Assembly: GCA_026874595.1 (NCBI GenBank)
Contig: CM049308.1
Span: forward strand, 52,339,624 to 52,403,623
DNA length: 64,000 bases
Direction: 5' to 3'
From: Sipunculus nudus
Taxonomy: Eukaryota; Annelida; Sipuncula; Golfingiida; Sipunculidae
Shown: in pieces, positions 10,716-22,847 of the stretch
How the letters are laid out: each line of letters begins with the position of its first letter
How positions within the stretch are numbered: the first letter of the stretch is position 1
Position numbers and translations under genes: made by a program
The notes under the pieces: generated by a model
The model's input: the letters and a program-made list of their open reading frames with translations, nothing else
What the model was told of the DNA's origin: nothing
Databases searched by the model: none

Positions 10716-13080
10716 ATCAGTGTGTGCCAAGAAATATGAGGAAAACTTGTTTATAGTGCCATATGTGTCCACCAAGTAAGACCGATGCAGAAAGAATCCT
10801 GCAACTGCAAATCTCTCCTTGTCACAAGACCTGTCTTTCATCAAGATTTATTACACTGAAGCTATACAAGACAGATAAAAAAAGAAAAAGAGGTGATAAC
10901 ATAACCTCTTTGAAAATGTATACGGGCTTTTTGTAAGTGCTATAATCCAGTGAGGGCCGGAAACCTACACGGACAAACCAGGTATATTTTATAGCTGTCA
11001 TTGTGGACATCTATGTTTTCATAAAATGATGAAGCCCATTGTTAAACTAGCAATTTTGCATAAACAAAATATACATCTTTTAGCAATGCAAAAAAATAAA
11101 AATATTAATTAAAGTGGATAATTAGGTAAACCTTCATTTTATTATTTAGATAAAAAAAATATTTTAAAAATATTTGTGTCATAATTTATAATATTACCAC
11201 AATAGTCGGCACACACATATACTTACCAATACATGTATACATGATCCATTCTTTATTCAGCATACCTGATTCACATATATAAGACCACATACATTTTAAA
11301 AAATAACCTTTTTCTTTGAGTTAATATTTATACAACTTGGTTATTTTTTTGTGATGATGTAAATCATTTTGGGTTTGTATTAGGCCTATCTTAAACTATG
11401 AATCTGATTAATACAGATCCTTATGAGATTGGTCAAATATGAAATGTTGTTTAAATTCTGAGGCTGCAAATTCATTTATTAATCATCAGATGTACAGTCT
11501 CCATGGCGTGAAATTGTTGAATTTACCCTTGTCGTGAAATCAACTGATAGGTGACCCGATCCGTACAGTTTGGAAAAATAAACCAATAGCATTCTTCACA
11601 TGATTGGTATAAGGCGAGGGACTAGAAAATTAATTCACTGAACATGTCTAGTGTCCATTTTTAATGACCATGCGGACGCCATACACTATAAAACACAGAG
11701 AAAAGTTGAGATAACTATTTAGAATAAGTTATTTAAGTTATATACATATATATATATTTATATATATGTGTGGCGATAAATTTGTTTTGTTACACATAAC
11801 ATAAATATATATTGTGAAATTATTTAAAATATGAATAATATCCAATTGTTAAGTCGACAGCGTCATTCCGATTTGTGTGCTTTCTGCAATTAATTATGGT
11901 CATCCTGAATTAATAATATATTTCCTGATTGTTTTTGATGAAATACTAAATAAAAATATTTCCATGCTTACCATCTTAAGATGTTCATAATATCAGCAGT
12001 CGTCCTTCAGTTGAATTTATAATTAAACAGATATATGCCCCAATGAGGTGTTTCAAGAGTAGAAAATTCAGTGGAAGAAGAGGTTGAATGTAACGACACT
12101 GATTCCACAATGTTTTGTGGAGGCAAAAGACCAGGCAACGCCCACTAAAACACGTGCAGTATGTTATTGTTTACATTGGGGGTGTCATGTCACGTGACCC
12201 CCCAACTGCCATTTCAAACCTATGCAATCTGACAGTCCGCCTCGGCACTAGAACTGGGAATATCTAAAAAAAATACTTGATTTTATCACTTTAAAAATGA
12301 GAACAATAATATTTGATGCATCAATAAGGCATACGTTTTTTCTGAGAGAGAAACTCGCTCGACTAAACTAAAATTATCCAGTCTTTCCTAGCCGGGGGCG
12401 ATCGGTGATCGGCACTGACAGCTGGGCGGCTGGTGAGCAACATCGTCAGATATTGGAGAAAATATATAACGTATGATCATTTTAATGGTCACATTAGATT
12501 CCTTGAGTTAAAATGCGTATGTCAGACAAATATTATGCTGAATAATGGCAAAGAATTCAAGCATGATGACTTTCTTCATGATTTCGGGCGATGCGTCTTG
12601 ACAGGTATTTAAATTTCAATGACTGACAGCTACGCCATCTTGCGGCCCCTTTTATACTCCGGGTGGGTCTTTAAAGTGCAGCGGGTTTTTTTTTCACAGA
12701 CCAGCTGGCTCTGTATTCACAAACCATATGTACCATTGATACAATGTTTCACGTCATATGTTAAAGGCACGTTAGCCCAAAGAAACAAGTAACACAGGGC
12801 ATTTGCTTGATCTGACGAACGAAGCAGCATAAGTTTACTTGAATTTTTTTTTTTCAAGCGAAACGCAATCACTGCATTTGCTGATTTATGTGATATTTAT
12901 GCTTTAACAAACAAATTATTTGATGAACAAACCTCGCTTATTGATGTGACACTCACCAATCATATATTCAGTTTTCTTCATACTTGAACCAAGCACATTC
13001 ATATCAGTGCTGGGGATATACTGCGATGAGATGCAGTGCCCCAAGGTATCTACATGTCTTCACTTACCTTTAACTTGTTA
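10716..13080. other. AT-rich, nothing recognised
   Basis: No coding motif or element end was recognised over 2.3 kb. The interval 12130-12720 is less AT-rich and contains a GTCACGTGAC palindrome (12187-12196) and several CpGs, which might mark a regulatory stretch, but nothing around it reads as a gene. Confidence 0.5.
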
Positions 13081-13084
13081 ATTA

Positions 13085-13960
13085 TCACAACTGCTAGGAA
13101 CTGTAACCCGTTATATATCTACCCGTTTAACAAGACAGGTGGTGTCACCTATTATATTTTTACATAAAAATTTTGTTTCTGGCTTTTTCAGCACTTAAAA
13201 TCATTTGGTTGGCCCAAGTCTTCACACTTGTGCCAGTGACACTTTGATGTCTTTGAAGCCATTTCTGTACTGGCCACCAGCATGACCATGCAGACCAGCT
13301 ATTGTCATCAACCCACTTGGGTCTTTGTGCTTTCCGTACACACCAAGTAGCTTGCCTCAAAATCTTTTCTGGTGTTATTGGGACTGATCAGCTTGTTGAT
13401 CTGTCAGGTTTTATAATCCTGTAAACAAATAAATCTATATATTAATAATAATTATTGCTTTTTATCAAGAGCACATTCTAAAGAACAATTTTTCCTTGGA
13501 ACATAAATAAAGCTTTAGATACAAGGTGTTGCCACCAACACTTGTGTTATTGTTCCTTGCAACGGGGGACATTCATTTGGGTTTGTCTGTCCGTCTGTCT
13601 GTCTGTCCGTCACGTTTTCATTTCCTAAATATTATCCAATTTCATTCAAATGTGGGTCAATGATTGCTCTCATGGATACCTTCATTGGGAATGGTTTTGG
13701 AGTGTCTGTCTGAAAATTTATTCTCACCAGCTCCAAAACAAAAAAAAAAAATAAAATTATGACATGCAAATATCTTCAGGGAAAAGTAAACTAAAACATA
13801 TTGACAACATAAGCATGAAGGACAACAAGAGACGAAAGCAGCAGACATAAATTCCACCAATTTGCTTGTTTCCATTAATCTTGAAAAACTCGGTCTGTTG
13901 AACAAGACATGGTATCACCTATTTACCATGGTTACATAAATATTAGTGTCAGGATGAATC
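13085..13960. repeat. Diverged mollusc-style repeat with GTCTGTCC tract
   Basis: The block ACAAGACAGGTGGTGTCACC with a following ACATAAA (13128-13170) recurs in altered form at 13892-13940 (ACAAGACATGGTATCACCTA). Between them is GCAACGGGGGACATTCATTT and a (GTCTGTCC)-type tract at 13584-13612, then a decayed body with TTTCATTCAAATGTGG. The spacing is about 765 bases. The GGTGGTGTCACC core is a variant of the palindrome found in the HINE units. Confidence 0.5.
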
Positions 13961-14119
13961 CTATTTATAAGTCTTGTAAATCTCTGGGGATAATACACTA
14001 TCTCTGATGCCACCATTTCTAGTTTACACACACACACATATATATATATATATATGTAATATATTATATATTTATCTATATATAATCAATTTTATTACTA
14101 CTTTTATTTCAGGGAGAGA

Positions 14120-14690
14120 AATCCTGCAATTCTTGGATCCTGATAACAAGTGAATTCAGCACACCGACATCAACATCTTCGTATGGATTTTTTTACATTT
14201 TTCTCCCCATTTAATACTTTAGCAGATTATTTCTTTTGCTTTTAATTTTTATATCTGTTGGAATTTCATTTCATTTCTCATCATTGGTCAACAATTTGGC
14301 CTGAAAATTTGTTAGCTAGATGGACCACAGAAATTTCCACTCGTTCAGCAAAACAGCTCGTGCCATCTGTAATTTTGTATTTTGTGAATTTAATTTTTTC
14401 TTATATCTCAGTAATTAGTTCACACATTACCCTCAAAATTAATAAGCGCGCATAGAGGACAGCAATATCTACCCATTCAATAATATGGGGGCCACCACCT
14501 GTAGTATTTTTTACGTGAACTTTTTTTCTGATATCTTTCTAATAGGTTGATTAATTGGCCTCAAAATTAGATTGGTGGATACAGCTCCACCAATCTATCT
14601 GCTATTCCTCGAATTTCCAGATCCAAAAAAACCCGTCAACTGAACATGTCGACATCCACATCCTCCTATAGATTTATTTGTTAGAATTTC
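14120..14690. repeat. Degenerate ~490-bp duplication
   Basis: A segment with GGATCCTGATAACAAGTGAA, then GACATCAACATC, then TATGGATTT (14134-14190) reappears diverged as AGATCC..ACTGAACATGTCGACATCCACATCC (about 14619-14670). An internal GGTCAACAATTTGGCCTGAA-like phrase (14284) reappears as GGTTGATTAATTGGCCTCAA (14544). The similarity suggests old tandem units of an element body; no ends were found. Confidence 0.4.
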
Positions 14691-14784
14691 ATTTATATCG
14701 CTCTTAATTTATCTGTAATTTCTCTTTAACATTTATTTTTTTCCACTTCTTAAACAATGAAAAATTAATATTTTCAATACTGCA

Positions 14785-15150
14785 AAATGTTAGTATTGCA
14801 AGTCTAAGTGGAGACAGACGAGGTGCATCACAGTTTACACTGGTCAGCCGTAATTAAAGCATGTAATTTGTTCTTCTGTTTAAACCCTGTATAAGGGTCA
14901 GGTATTGTCTGTGTTTAAATACATGATTGTTAAAAAAAAATCAATCTATTTTAAGCATTTGTCTGCAAAATGTTAGTATTGTAAGTCTGAGTGGAGACAG
15001 ACGAGGTGCACGCGGCTTACACTGGTCAGCCGTAATTAAAACATGTAATTTGTTCTTCTGTTCAAACCCTGCATAAGGGTTTCCTCTGGTCCATGTTAAA
15101 ATATATGATTGTTAAAAAGTAAACCAATGTATTTAAGGCATTTGTCTGTT
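14785..15150. repeat. Two tandem ~183-bp units
   Basis: TGCAAAATGTTAGTATTG opens both units (14784 and 14967). The units share GTGGAGACAGACGAGGTGCA, ACACTGGTCAGCCGTAATTA, TTTGTTCTTCTGTT and ATGATTGTTAAAAA. Differences are scattered, so the duplication is not recent. No RNA-gene signature (A/B box, Sm site) was identified. Confidence 0.85.
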
Positions 15151-17220
15151 TTTATATTCTCAACCAAGATCAAAGTCCAAAAATAAAGATCACTGAATAT
15201 ACCTAGAGGCAGATTCTTCAACCTACAAAACTCTGACAAGTAAATAATACACCATGTAAAAAAAATAGTTCTTTCAAAATTGCTCCGGATTTGGAAAATG
15301 TTCCTATACTCTCCAAGGCAGTTCCCCTGATCCATACACCCCCTCCCCCTTCGTAAAACCACCTATCATCCACTGATACTAATGAATTCACAGAGTTCAT
15401 TTGTATATCATTTAGAAAACCAAGCTTTAAAGCTATCAGAGTACTATAAGTTATATTATGATCCTGTTTATCTGTCTGCCATACCATTCAATTTACATAA
15501 TACGATTCCTTTAAAATTAACCTTGCAACTTTTTTATAACTCTGCTCTGACAATTTCACTGAACAAATCTTTTCCTCCCTCTCCACCATCACACTTGTAA
15601 CTGTTGCCCATGAAAACTACTAAAATCCAGAAATTTCTCCATACTGAAGAGAAAATTAAATCGGACACTATTATCCAACCTACAGGAAAAATCATTATCT
15701 ACATTCTATGAGTTCTGCTGTGCTTATTTGCATTAATGAAGTTCATTGAACCATAGGTGATGGACATGACTGGTGGCACAATCTACATTATCTTAATTTT
15801 GAAAAAAAGTTTTTGTTCAAAGGGCATAAATTGTACCTGTAAAGGCTGGAAACATGTATATTGTCATCCTGAGAATTCCCCAAATGTTCTTTGGAATCGG
15901 AAATTAAGTCACAGTGACCAATATACTCGTCACTAACAATCCATTTTTGAGCACCCTAGAATTAATGTAATATACATACAATTCAGCAGATCCCTCATCA
16001 AAAGTTGGATGCATATTTCCACAGTTGGTTTATGAATTCTCTTGAAATGTTGGTTGCTTGTTAGTTATCCGTGGATGGGTTAGTTTTTTATTTCATCTGA
16101 ACACCATGCTGGCTAAAACTACATTTTAAGTGAACCTGGCACCTATTACAATTTCCCGCGGCATCCGTCATCTCTTCATTAACCCACACTATCTCAAGAA
16201 TGGTTGCACCTAGCATCACAAAATTTTGTGGAAATGTTTGGTTACATAACTAACTTTTGAAATATGTTCTGGTTGTGCCATCTGCATCGACCTATGATTA
16301 ACGGGGCAAGACTGGTATTTTGGCCCCTTTTAGCCACCAACCTTTTAAAATCAGAAAGTGTCAAGAAAACTCACATTTCACAGAAATAATCTTAGTGTAG
16401 TCCTCAAGTTTTTTGGAATAGTTCTGGTTTGGTTATTTTTGACAGAGTTACACAGTCAGCCTGTATTATACCTGAGGCCTTCAATAGCCTTCTTTGTGCA
16501 AAACTTCAGTGCCAAATTCTTATATATCACACAGGATCAATCATTTGCATCAATCTTTTTTGACCTAATTCGAGACTTTTGAACTTAGTCATATGCCATT
16601 AAAGCCTCTTTCTTCTAGTAATCTTCAAAAATCTTCTCCAAAACCATCAAGCCAAATTGTTAAATATTTCACCGAACTTGGCTTAAGGCAGTGCACACTA
16701 GCTGTGCCATAAAATTCTGAAATTATTAGCAAACTACAACCATTCTTTTTAAATGGTTTTGGTTCATTGATTTTTAGCCAAACTATAAGAAGCTGAACTT
16801 ATTCTCCTGTATTTTTTTATGACCGCCTTTAGTCTGCAAAATGTAAATATTGATTCATATTACTCAGGAATGATCTCCAAAATAATAATTCTTTTAATTA
16901 AGTTTAATCAATCCATTTGAATAATTTTGCAGTGAATTATCGGATGTTAACCTCAGTCATTCAACCTTATAGCTTTTTTGTATAAAGATATAACATGTGA
17001 CCTGAAATATTCTATTAATATTTATTATGCTGTACAAAGTTAACTAATATTTATGTATACATAAGATTATTCCACAAATAAGATTTCTGTATTCAGATTT
17101 TGCATTCACTAGCCATCTATAAGACTATAACTATTCCGAATATATTGATGAAAAATGTTAATATATCAGCATGAAAAACTCTTTGTTGGACAAAATAAAT
17201 GTTTGCCAGCTGATACTAGT
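15151..17220. other. AT-rich, nothing recognised
   Basis: No coding motif or repeat end was identified. The stretch 16130-16340 has the wording of a decayed repeat body (GAATGGTTGCACCTAGCATC, TTTGTGGAAATG) like those of other mollusc elements, but I could not delimit it. Confidence 0.5.
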
Positions 17221-17221
17221 A

Positions 17222-17375
17222 TCTATAAATGGGTTTAGTAACATAGTAACAGCAACAGATCTCATCAAGACCTTTAGTCTTTATAAATAGCCTTCACATA
17301 ATGCCAGCACCAGTTCACATCAAGAGTCTTGACATCCATAAATAGCTTTGGCATAATGGCAAGATTAGAAGTGGA
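17222..17375. repeat. Degenerate ~70-bp tandem duplication
   Basis: TCATCAAGACCTTTAGTCTTTA (17262) with TAAATAGCCTTCACATAATG is followed by CACATCAAGAGTCTTGACAT (17317) with TAAATAGCTTTGGCATAATG, giving two diverged units. Confidence 0.6.
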
Positions 17376-18049
17376 GCGCATGTTTTAACCTTCAACTGTT
17401 GCTACAACTTGGTATGCATTTTCATGGTAAGTTAAGTGTATTATTTTAAACCAGTCAATGCAAATTTATTTGTAAGATGTCGCTTTATCATCAGAAATGC
17501 TAAAACCCCATGAAACTGATTTCATGTCAATGTGTCCTCCAGTGTGACACAACTCCTCTACACACACACACATCACCCAAGCACTAAACCTGCTGTTTAT
17601 TCCATTACACGTTTGCATTAGGCCTTGTTATTTTACACAAGAAAAAAAGTAGTTGTTTCGTTTTCTCAACAGCAGGTTTTGTTCTCATGATTGGTATGTT
17701 GCTTTATTATTTATTCATTTTCTGTCCATTCCAGAACAAACAAGTGACCCATGGGTCATGACGCTCAGCTGACTGGGAAGAGATTCGCTAAAGGAAATTT
17801 TATCATCAGAATGGTAGTATATACCCATTCAACTGAAGCATCAAACAGATTAACCAACAGGCCAAGATTTAGTCTGTATTTATATATCTCAAAAATAGAG
17901 AAAAAATGTGTAAACTTTAAAAACTAGAATACGGGTAGCCGACAAGTGACTACGTGTATCCGCCAAAATCAGAGTGGAACGGTTGAAGTGAGGCATGGAT
18001 TGTGTGGCAAGGGGAAATAGAGTAAGGTATGTTGCATATTAGCATGGAT

Positions 18050-18900
18050 GTCTGCAGCCTAAATGTGTATGTAGGTTGTGCCACCTACCACAAATCCAGA
18101 AAGCTGTCCAAGTTGTATACATATGCAAAATTTTAGGCAGAAAAGTCAAACCACTACATGTATATGAGTGATTTTAGCCGACGGCAGACAAACAGACAGA
18201 CGCTGTGCAAAAATGGTTGCAAGTGGCCCCTCCAGTTTTGTGTATGATAAAGACCTATGTGAGATCTATACACATGGAAAATTTTGGCCCAATCGTTCAA
18301 ACGTTCCCGAGATATGAGCTCGGATGTCTGCAGCATAAACTAGAATGTAGGTGGCGCCACCTGTCATTAAATCAAGAAAGCTATCCAGGATGTATAAAAC
18401 TGCAAAATTTTAGGCAGATATGTCAAACCACTGCCGAGATATGAGTGACATCCCACAGCAGAAAACAGACAGACGCTGTGCAAAAATGGTTGCAGGTGGC
18501 GCCACCAGTTTTGCGTATGATAAAGAGCTATGTGATATCTATACACATGCAAAATTTTGGCCCAATCGGTCAAACGGTTCCTGAGATATGAGCTTGGATG
18601 TGATCAGCGTGAACGTGAATGTAGGTGGCGCCATCTGTCATAAAATCAAGAAAGATATCCTGGATGTATATGCATGCCGAATTTCAGGTGAATTAGTCAA
18701 TTCACTGCAGAGATATGAGTGATTTTAACCCAAGGCAGATGAACAGATGGACACTGTGCAAACATGGTTACAGGTGGCGCCACCATTTTTTTGTATGTTA
18801 TAAAGCAATCCAAGGGCTACATTTGTATAAATTTTATTTCCTGATTGGTCAAACGGTTCCCGAGATATGAGGGTTTATGTGTGGATCAGACGCACAAATG
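18050..18900. repeat. Internal array 1, ~275-bp units
   Basis: Repeated landmarks are GTAGGTTGTGCCACCTACC (18071), GTAGGTGGCGCCACCTGTCA (18347) and GTAGGTGGCGCCATCTGTCA (18620), alternating with GGTTGCAAGTGGCCCCTCC (18214), GGTTGCAGGTGGCGCCACC (18488) and GGTTACAGGTGGCGCCACC (18766). Each ~275-bp unit therefore carries two copies of the GGTGGCGCCACC palindrome, and each half is followed by a CAAAATTTT..GAGATATGAG phrase. Confidence 0.85.
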
Positions 18901-19059
18901 GACGCTGGATAGAGGGGAAAGGTCAGAGGTCAACACAAATTGGTTAGGCACTAGTTCACATGTGACTAGATAATTAGTGTAAGTTTCGGAAAAATCGGTC
19001 CATTTTTCTCAGAGGAGCTCTCTGGAAACAAACGTGGCGGCGGCGGAGGAACCCGGTCA

Positions 19060-21100
19060 AAAACATAGTATCTGCAAAACTTCGTTTATGTGGATACAAA
19101 AATACAGGTGGCTCCACCAGTCTGCAGAAACTAATAAAAACACTTAATGGTCAATATCCATGCAAAGAATCATGGTGATCTCTGCATTACTTGTTCAGAT
19201 ACTTCAGCTTTTGTATCAAATTGTCCATTATTCTGAGGGATACTTCCGAGTCCTATAGCTTGAAGGATATGGGTAACAGAGACCTAATTTCAAGTTTCCA
19301 CAGGCACTCTTCATGGGCCTCCTTGTATGACAAGAATGAAGTTTCTAGGTCCAGTTGTTACAATTTGTACCCTGTTGACAGATAACCACATCTTTAAAGG
19401 TCTCAAAAAAAGAAAAAAAAATTCGTAAAAATTTGAAAAAAATAGAGGTGGCGCACCCAGTCTGAAGAAACTGATGGAACAGCTCATGATCCATATGTAT
19501 GCCGAAAATCATGACCATCAGTGTTGTAGTTATTGAGATATTGATGATTTTGTATGAAATTTTTGACTACTCTGGGGGTACTTTGGGGCCCCATAGCTCT
19601 AGGGTTGGGTAACAAAGACCTAATTTCTGGTTTCCATTGAGACTTTTCATAGGTCTCTCAGTGTTTCGAGAATGAAGATTCTAGGTCCAGTTGTTACGAT
19701 TTGTGCCACGCTAACAGATGATAGCATCCTTAAAGGTCTCAAAAATAGAGGAAAAAAATCGTTAAAAAAGCCGAACAAATACAGGTTGTGTCACCAGTCT
19801 GCAAGAACTGATGAAACACCTCTTAATCAATATGTATGCCAAAAATCATGACCATCAGTGATGTAGTTATTGAGATATTAAAGTTTTTGTATGAAATTTT
19901 TGACTACTCTGGGGGGTATATTTGGGGCCCCATATCTCGATGGATATGGGTAACAGAGACCTAATTTCTGGTTTCCATGGAGACTTTTTAAAGGTCTCTC
20001 AGTGTGTCAAGAATGAAGATTCTAGATGCAGTCGTTACGATTTATGCGACGTTAACAGATGACAGCATCCTTAAAGATCTCAAAAATAGAGGAAGAAATC
20101 GTAAAAAAATCAAACAATAAAGGTGGCGCCACCAGTTTGCAGGAACTGATTATACATCTCATGATCAATATGTATGCCGAATATTATGACCATCAGTGAT
20201 GTAGTTATTGAGATATTGAAGTTTTTGTATGAAATTTTTGACTACTCTGGGGGGGGGGTACTTTGGGGCCCCATAGCTCAAAGGATATGGTTAACAGAGA
20301 CCTAATTTCTGGTTTCCAAGGATATTTTTCATGGACCTCTCAGTGTGTCAAGAATTAAGATTCTAGGTCCAGTCTTTACGATTTGTGCCTTGTTAACAGA
20401 TGTTCACATTTTGAAAGGTCTCAAAAATAGAGAAAAAAATTCGTAAAAAATTGAACAATACAGGTGGCGCCACCAGTCTGCAGGAAGTGATGGAACATCT
20501 CATGATCAATATGTATGCCAAAAATCATGACCATCAGTCAAGTATTTAATGAGATATTGAAGTTTTTGCATTAAATTTTTTACTTTTCTGGGGGGTACTT
20601 TGGGGCCCCATAGCTGCAAGGATATGGGTAACAGAGACTTAATTTCTGGTTTCCATGGAGACTTTTCATAGGTCTCTCAGTGTGTCGAGAATGAAGATTC
20701 TAGGTCCAGTCGTTACGATTTGTGCCTTGTTAACAGATGTTCACATTTTTAAAGGTATTAAAAATAGAGAAAAAAAATCGTAAAAAATCGAAAAATACAG
20801 GTGGCGCCACCAGTCCTCAGGAAGTGATGGAACATCTCATGATCAATATGTATGCAAAAAATCATGACCATCAGTCAAGTAGTTAATGAGATATTGAAGT
20901 TTTTGTATGAAATTTTTTACTTTTCTGGGGGGTACTTTGGGGCCCCATAGCTGGAAGGATATGGGTAACAGAGACCTAATTTCTGGTTTCCAAGGAGATT
21001 TTTTATTGACCTCTCAGAATGTAAAGTTACAAGATTCTAAGTCCAGCGGTTACGATTTGTGCCAGGTTAACGGACAGACGGACGACGGACAAAGAGTGAT
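19060..21100. repeat. Internal array 2, six ~340-bp units
   Basis: Unit landmarks ACAGGTGGCGCCACCAGTCT or variants occur near 19103, 19446, 19782, 20121, 20461 and 20799 (spacings 336-343). Each unit continues with ATCAATATGTATGCC, ATCATGACCATCAGT, GAAGTTTTTGTATG, a poly-G run and TTTGGGGCCCCATAGCT. The last three units are most alike, which suggests recent unit amplification at the 3' side. Confidence 0.9.
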
Positions 21101-21105
21101 TGCTA

Positions 21106-21138
21106 TAGCTCAGCATGACTGAAAGTCAGCTGAGCTAA
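21106..21138 (+). terminator. 3' terminal hairpin of the HINE-like element
   Basis: Perfect 9-bp outer stem TAGCTCAGC/GCTGAGCTA and inner 5-bp stem TGACT/AGTCA with a GAA loop and one bulged A; the element stops one base later. In Helitron-type elements the 3' hairpin marks the transposition terminus; that role is inferred here. Confidence 0.7.
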
Positions 21139-21311
21139 TTATGAGAGTGAAAGAGAAAGAAAAGGTGACTGGATGACAGAGAGAGGAGGGACAGAGAAAC
21201 AAAGAACATAACTACGTAAAACAAAATACTAATAATTCATCAATATTTTAAGCAGCAACTTTATTTTAACACGTTTGAAAAGTATAAAATTTTACAAATA
21301 AGCCCTTATAT

Positions 21312-21325
21312 ATATCCTAAAACAT
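21312..21325 (+). repeat. Target-site duplication of the LINE, 5' copy
   Basis: ATATCCTAAAACAT, identical to 26832-26845. It precedes the first base of the LINE. Confidence 0.9.
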
Positions 21326-22847
21326 GCCCGTTCATTCCTTTTCAATCAAGATTAACGTTACAAGCGGCCAAGCATTCATGAATAGGCTACGCTGTGGTTG
21401 GCGAGGTGATTTAGTTGGCGTCTCAGATCTACTAGCGCCATCTACGGGAAGTGAGAAAGACTTATTTTACCAAACTGGGGGTGTTCCGGATAGGAAAGAA
21501 AGGATTGTGGTTAACTAAGACTAAAACATTAGAGGCTCTTTCAGTTCCTGTAAATTAGTCGCCTCCATTTGATTTTCTGATTTCAGGTTATTTCTTACCG
21601 GAAACATAGAACATGTTTGTTTCATTCACCAGAATGTTATGGACACATGGGTATGGACTTTCATGTTTTAAGTCTTTTAAGTTTACAGTAAGTTTATGTT
21701 TTTGGTATTAAGGGGAACTTGTTCTACGGCAGTGACCTGTTTACACTAAATTACAGTTTAGTGAATAGTGTTAGTGTAACTTGTCCGGCGTTAGGATGTA
21801 TATCAGTTCTCACTATATGATTGATAATTAAATTTGAAAGATGTGGCTCGGACCGCTTAGATTATAAATTATAGTATTGTAGGCATTTATATATAACAAA
21901 AAAAAAAAAAAAAACTAAATATGTTTTGGGATTCTCGGGTTTGGGGTGGGGGTGATCAGGGTTATTTGGTTTTCTTGCCCCCCCCCCCCACCCCCTTTCT
22001 TGGATGGGGAGTGGAGTAATAAAATTATAGGCTTACTTCTTATTTCTTTCTGATCAAAGAGGGCCATGGTTTAATGATATTGCTGGAATATAAACTTAAT
22101 TATTGGTATTATATTAATAATTATCAGTGTATACTTTTCAATGCATCATTTTGAAAAAAAAAAAGTTTTATCAGTTATTAGTACTTAATGTTTACTTAAT
22201 TTGATTAAAGCTAATGGTGTAGTTATACATCCAAAACTTTGTTGAAGTCCATCTGTAAAGTTAAAATATATTAAAAAATAATATAAGAACAATTTAGAGT
22301 GAACAGGACATGACATAAATAGAAGATAGGATAGTCAATAGTTTAAGTCCACATATGGTTGTTTATTAACATAGATAATATACATATAAATTTATAAGGA
22401 GTATTAAGCTTAATATAATCACATATGTATATATTTCATTTGTCACAGATTCAGGTGTTAACAATGATAATGATAAACAACAAAGACTTGCATGTATTAA
22501 GATGTGGGGGCCGGCCATGTTGGTACAAGGTGCATATCGGGCTACTTGCATCAGCAGTTAGCTCGATGATGAATCTGCACATTCAGTTGTTAGATGTACA
22601 AATTAAGGAATGTAAACAATATTTTTTTCATTGTTCAAAACTCTGTGCAGAGACATTTATGTTTTGCTGTTGTTTGTGTGTAGTAACAATATCAGGAAAC
22701 ATGTGGGGTAGCAGTATAGTAATATTTATATCTGATATAGGGTTAAATGTTATTTTTATAGTCATTATGTACGCTTTTAAAGATGTGTATTTTTGTATGG
22801 ATAACAGATTATTGTTATTTGAGGGGGCAAAATTTTGATAATAGAGT
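21326..22847 (+). other. LINE 5' region without recognisable ORF1
   Basis: The first 190 bases hold a 64-codon frame in a CpG-containing context (21324-21518), possibly 5' UTR. A poly-A run (21898-21915) and a C run (about 21979-21995) lie further in. A 137-codon frame at 22425-22838 is rich in C, I, M and F and lacks the coiled-coil/RRM look of L1 ORF1, so I do not call it ORF1. Either ORF1 is decayed or this lineage has a long leader. Confidence 0.4.

Larger units (their letters stand above)
17739..21138 (+). mobile_element. HINE/pearl-like element, complete copy, two internal arrays
   Basis: The 5' end is AAGTGACCCATGGGTCATGA then CGCTCAGCTGACT; TGACCCATGGGTCA is a 14-bp palindrome. The 3' end (21106-21138) forms a hairpin: TAGCTCAGC, bulged A, TGACT, GAA loop, AGTCA, GCTGAGCTA, then A, so the element ends in CTAA. 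The 12-bp word GCTCAGCTGACT near the 5' end recurs inverted at the 3' end (AGTCAGCTGAGC), a subterminal inverted repeat. The core holds two tandem arrays and no gene. Subterminal inverted repeats, a 3' hairpin, a CTRR-like end and a tandem core are the known hallmarks of Helentron-associated elements such as bivalve pearl and fly DINE-1. Assignment is by structure; no transposase is present, so mobility would depend on a partner. Confidence 0.7.

Noticed and set aside
12187-12196. GTCACGTGAC palindrome as a regulatory site
   Set aside because: A single E-box palindrome with no gene or conserved context is not enough to call a regulatory element.
22425-22838. 137-codon frame as LINE ORF1
   Set aside because: No coiled coil, RRM or zinc knuckle; composition fits chance in AT-rich DNA of the LINE leader.
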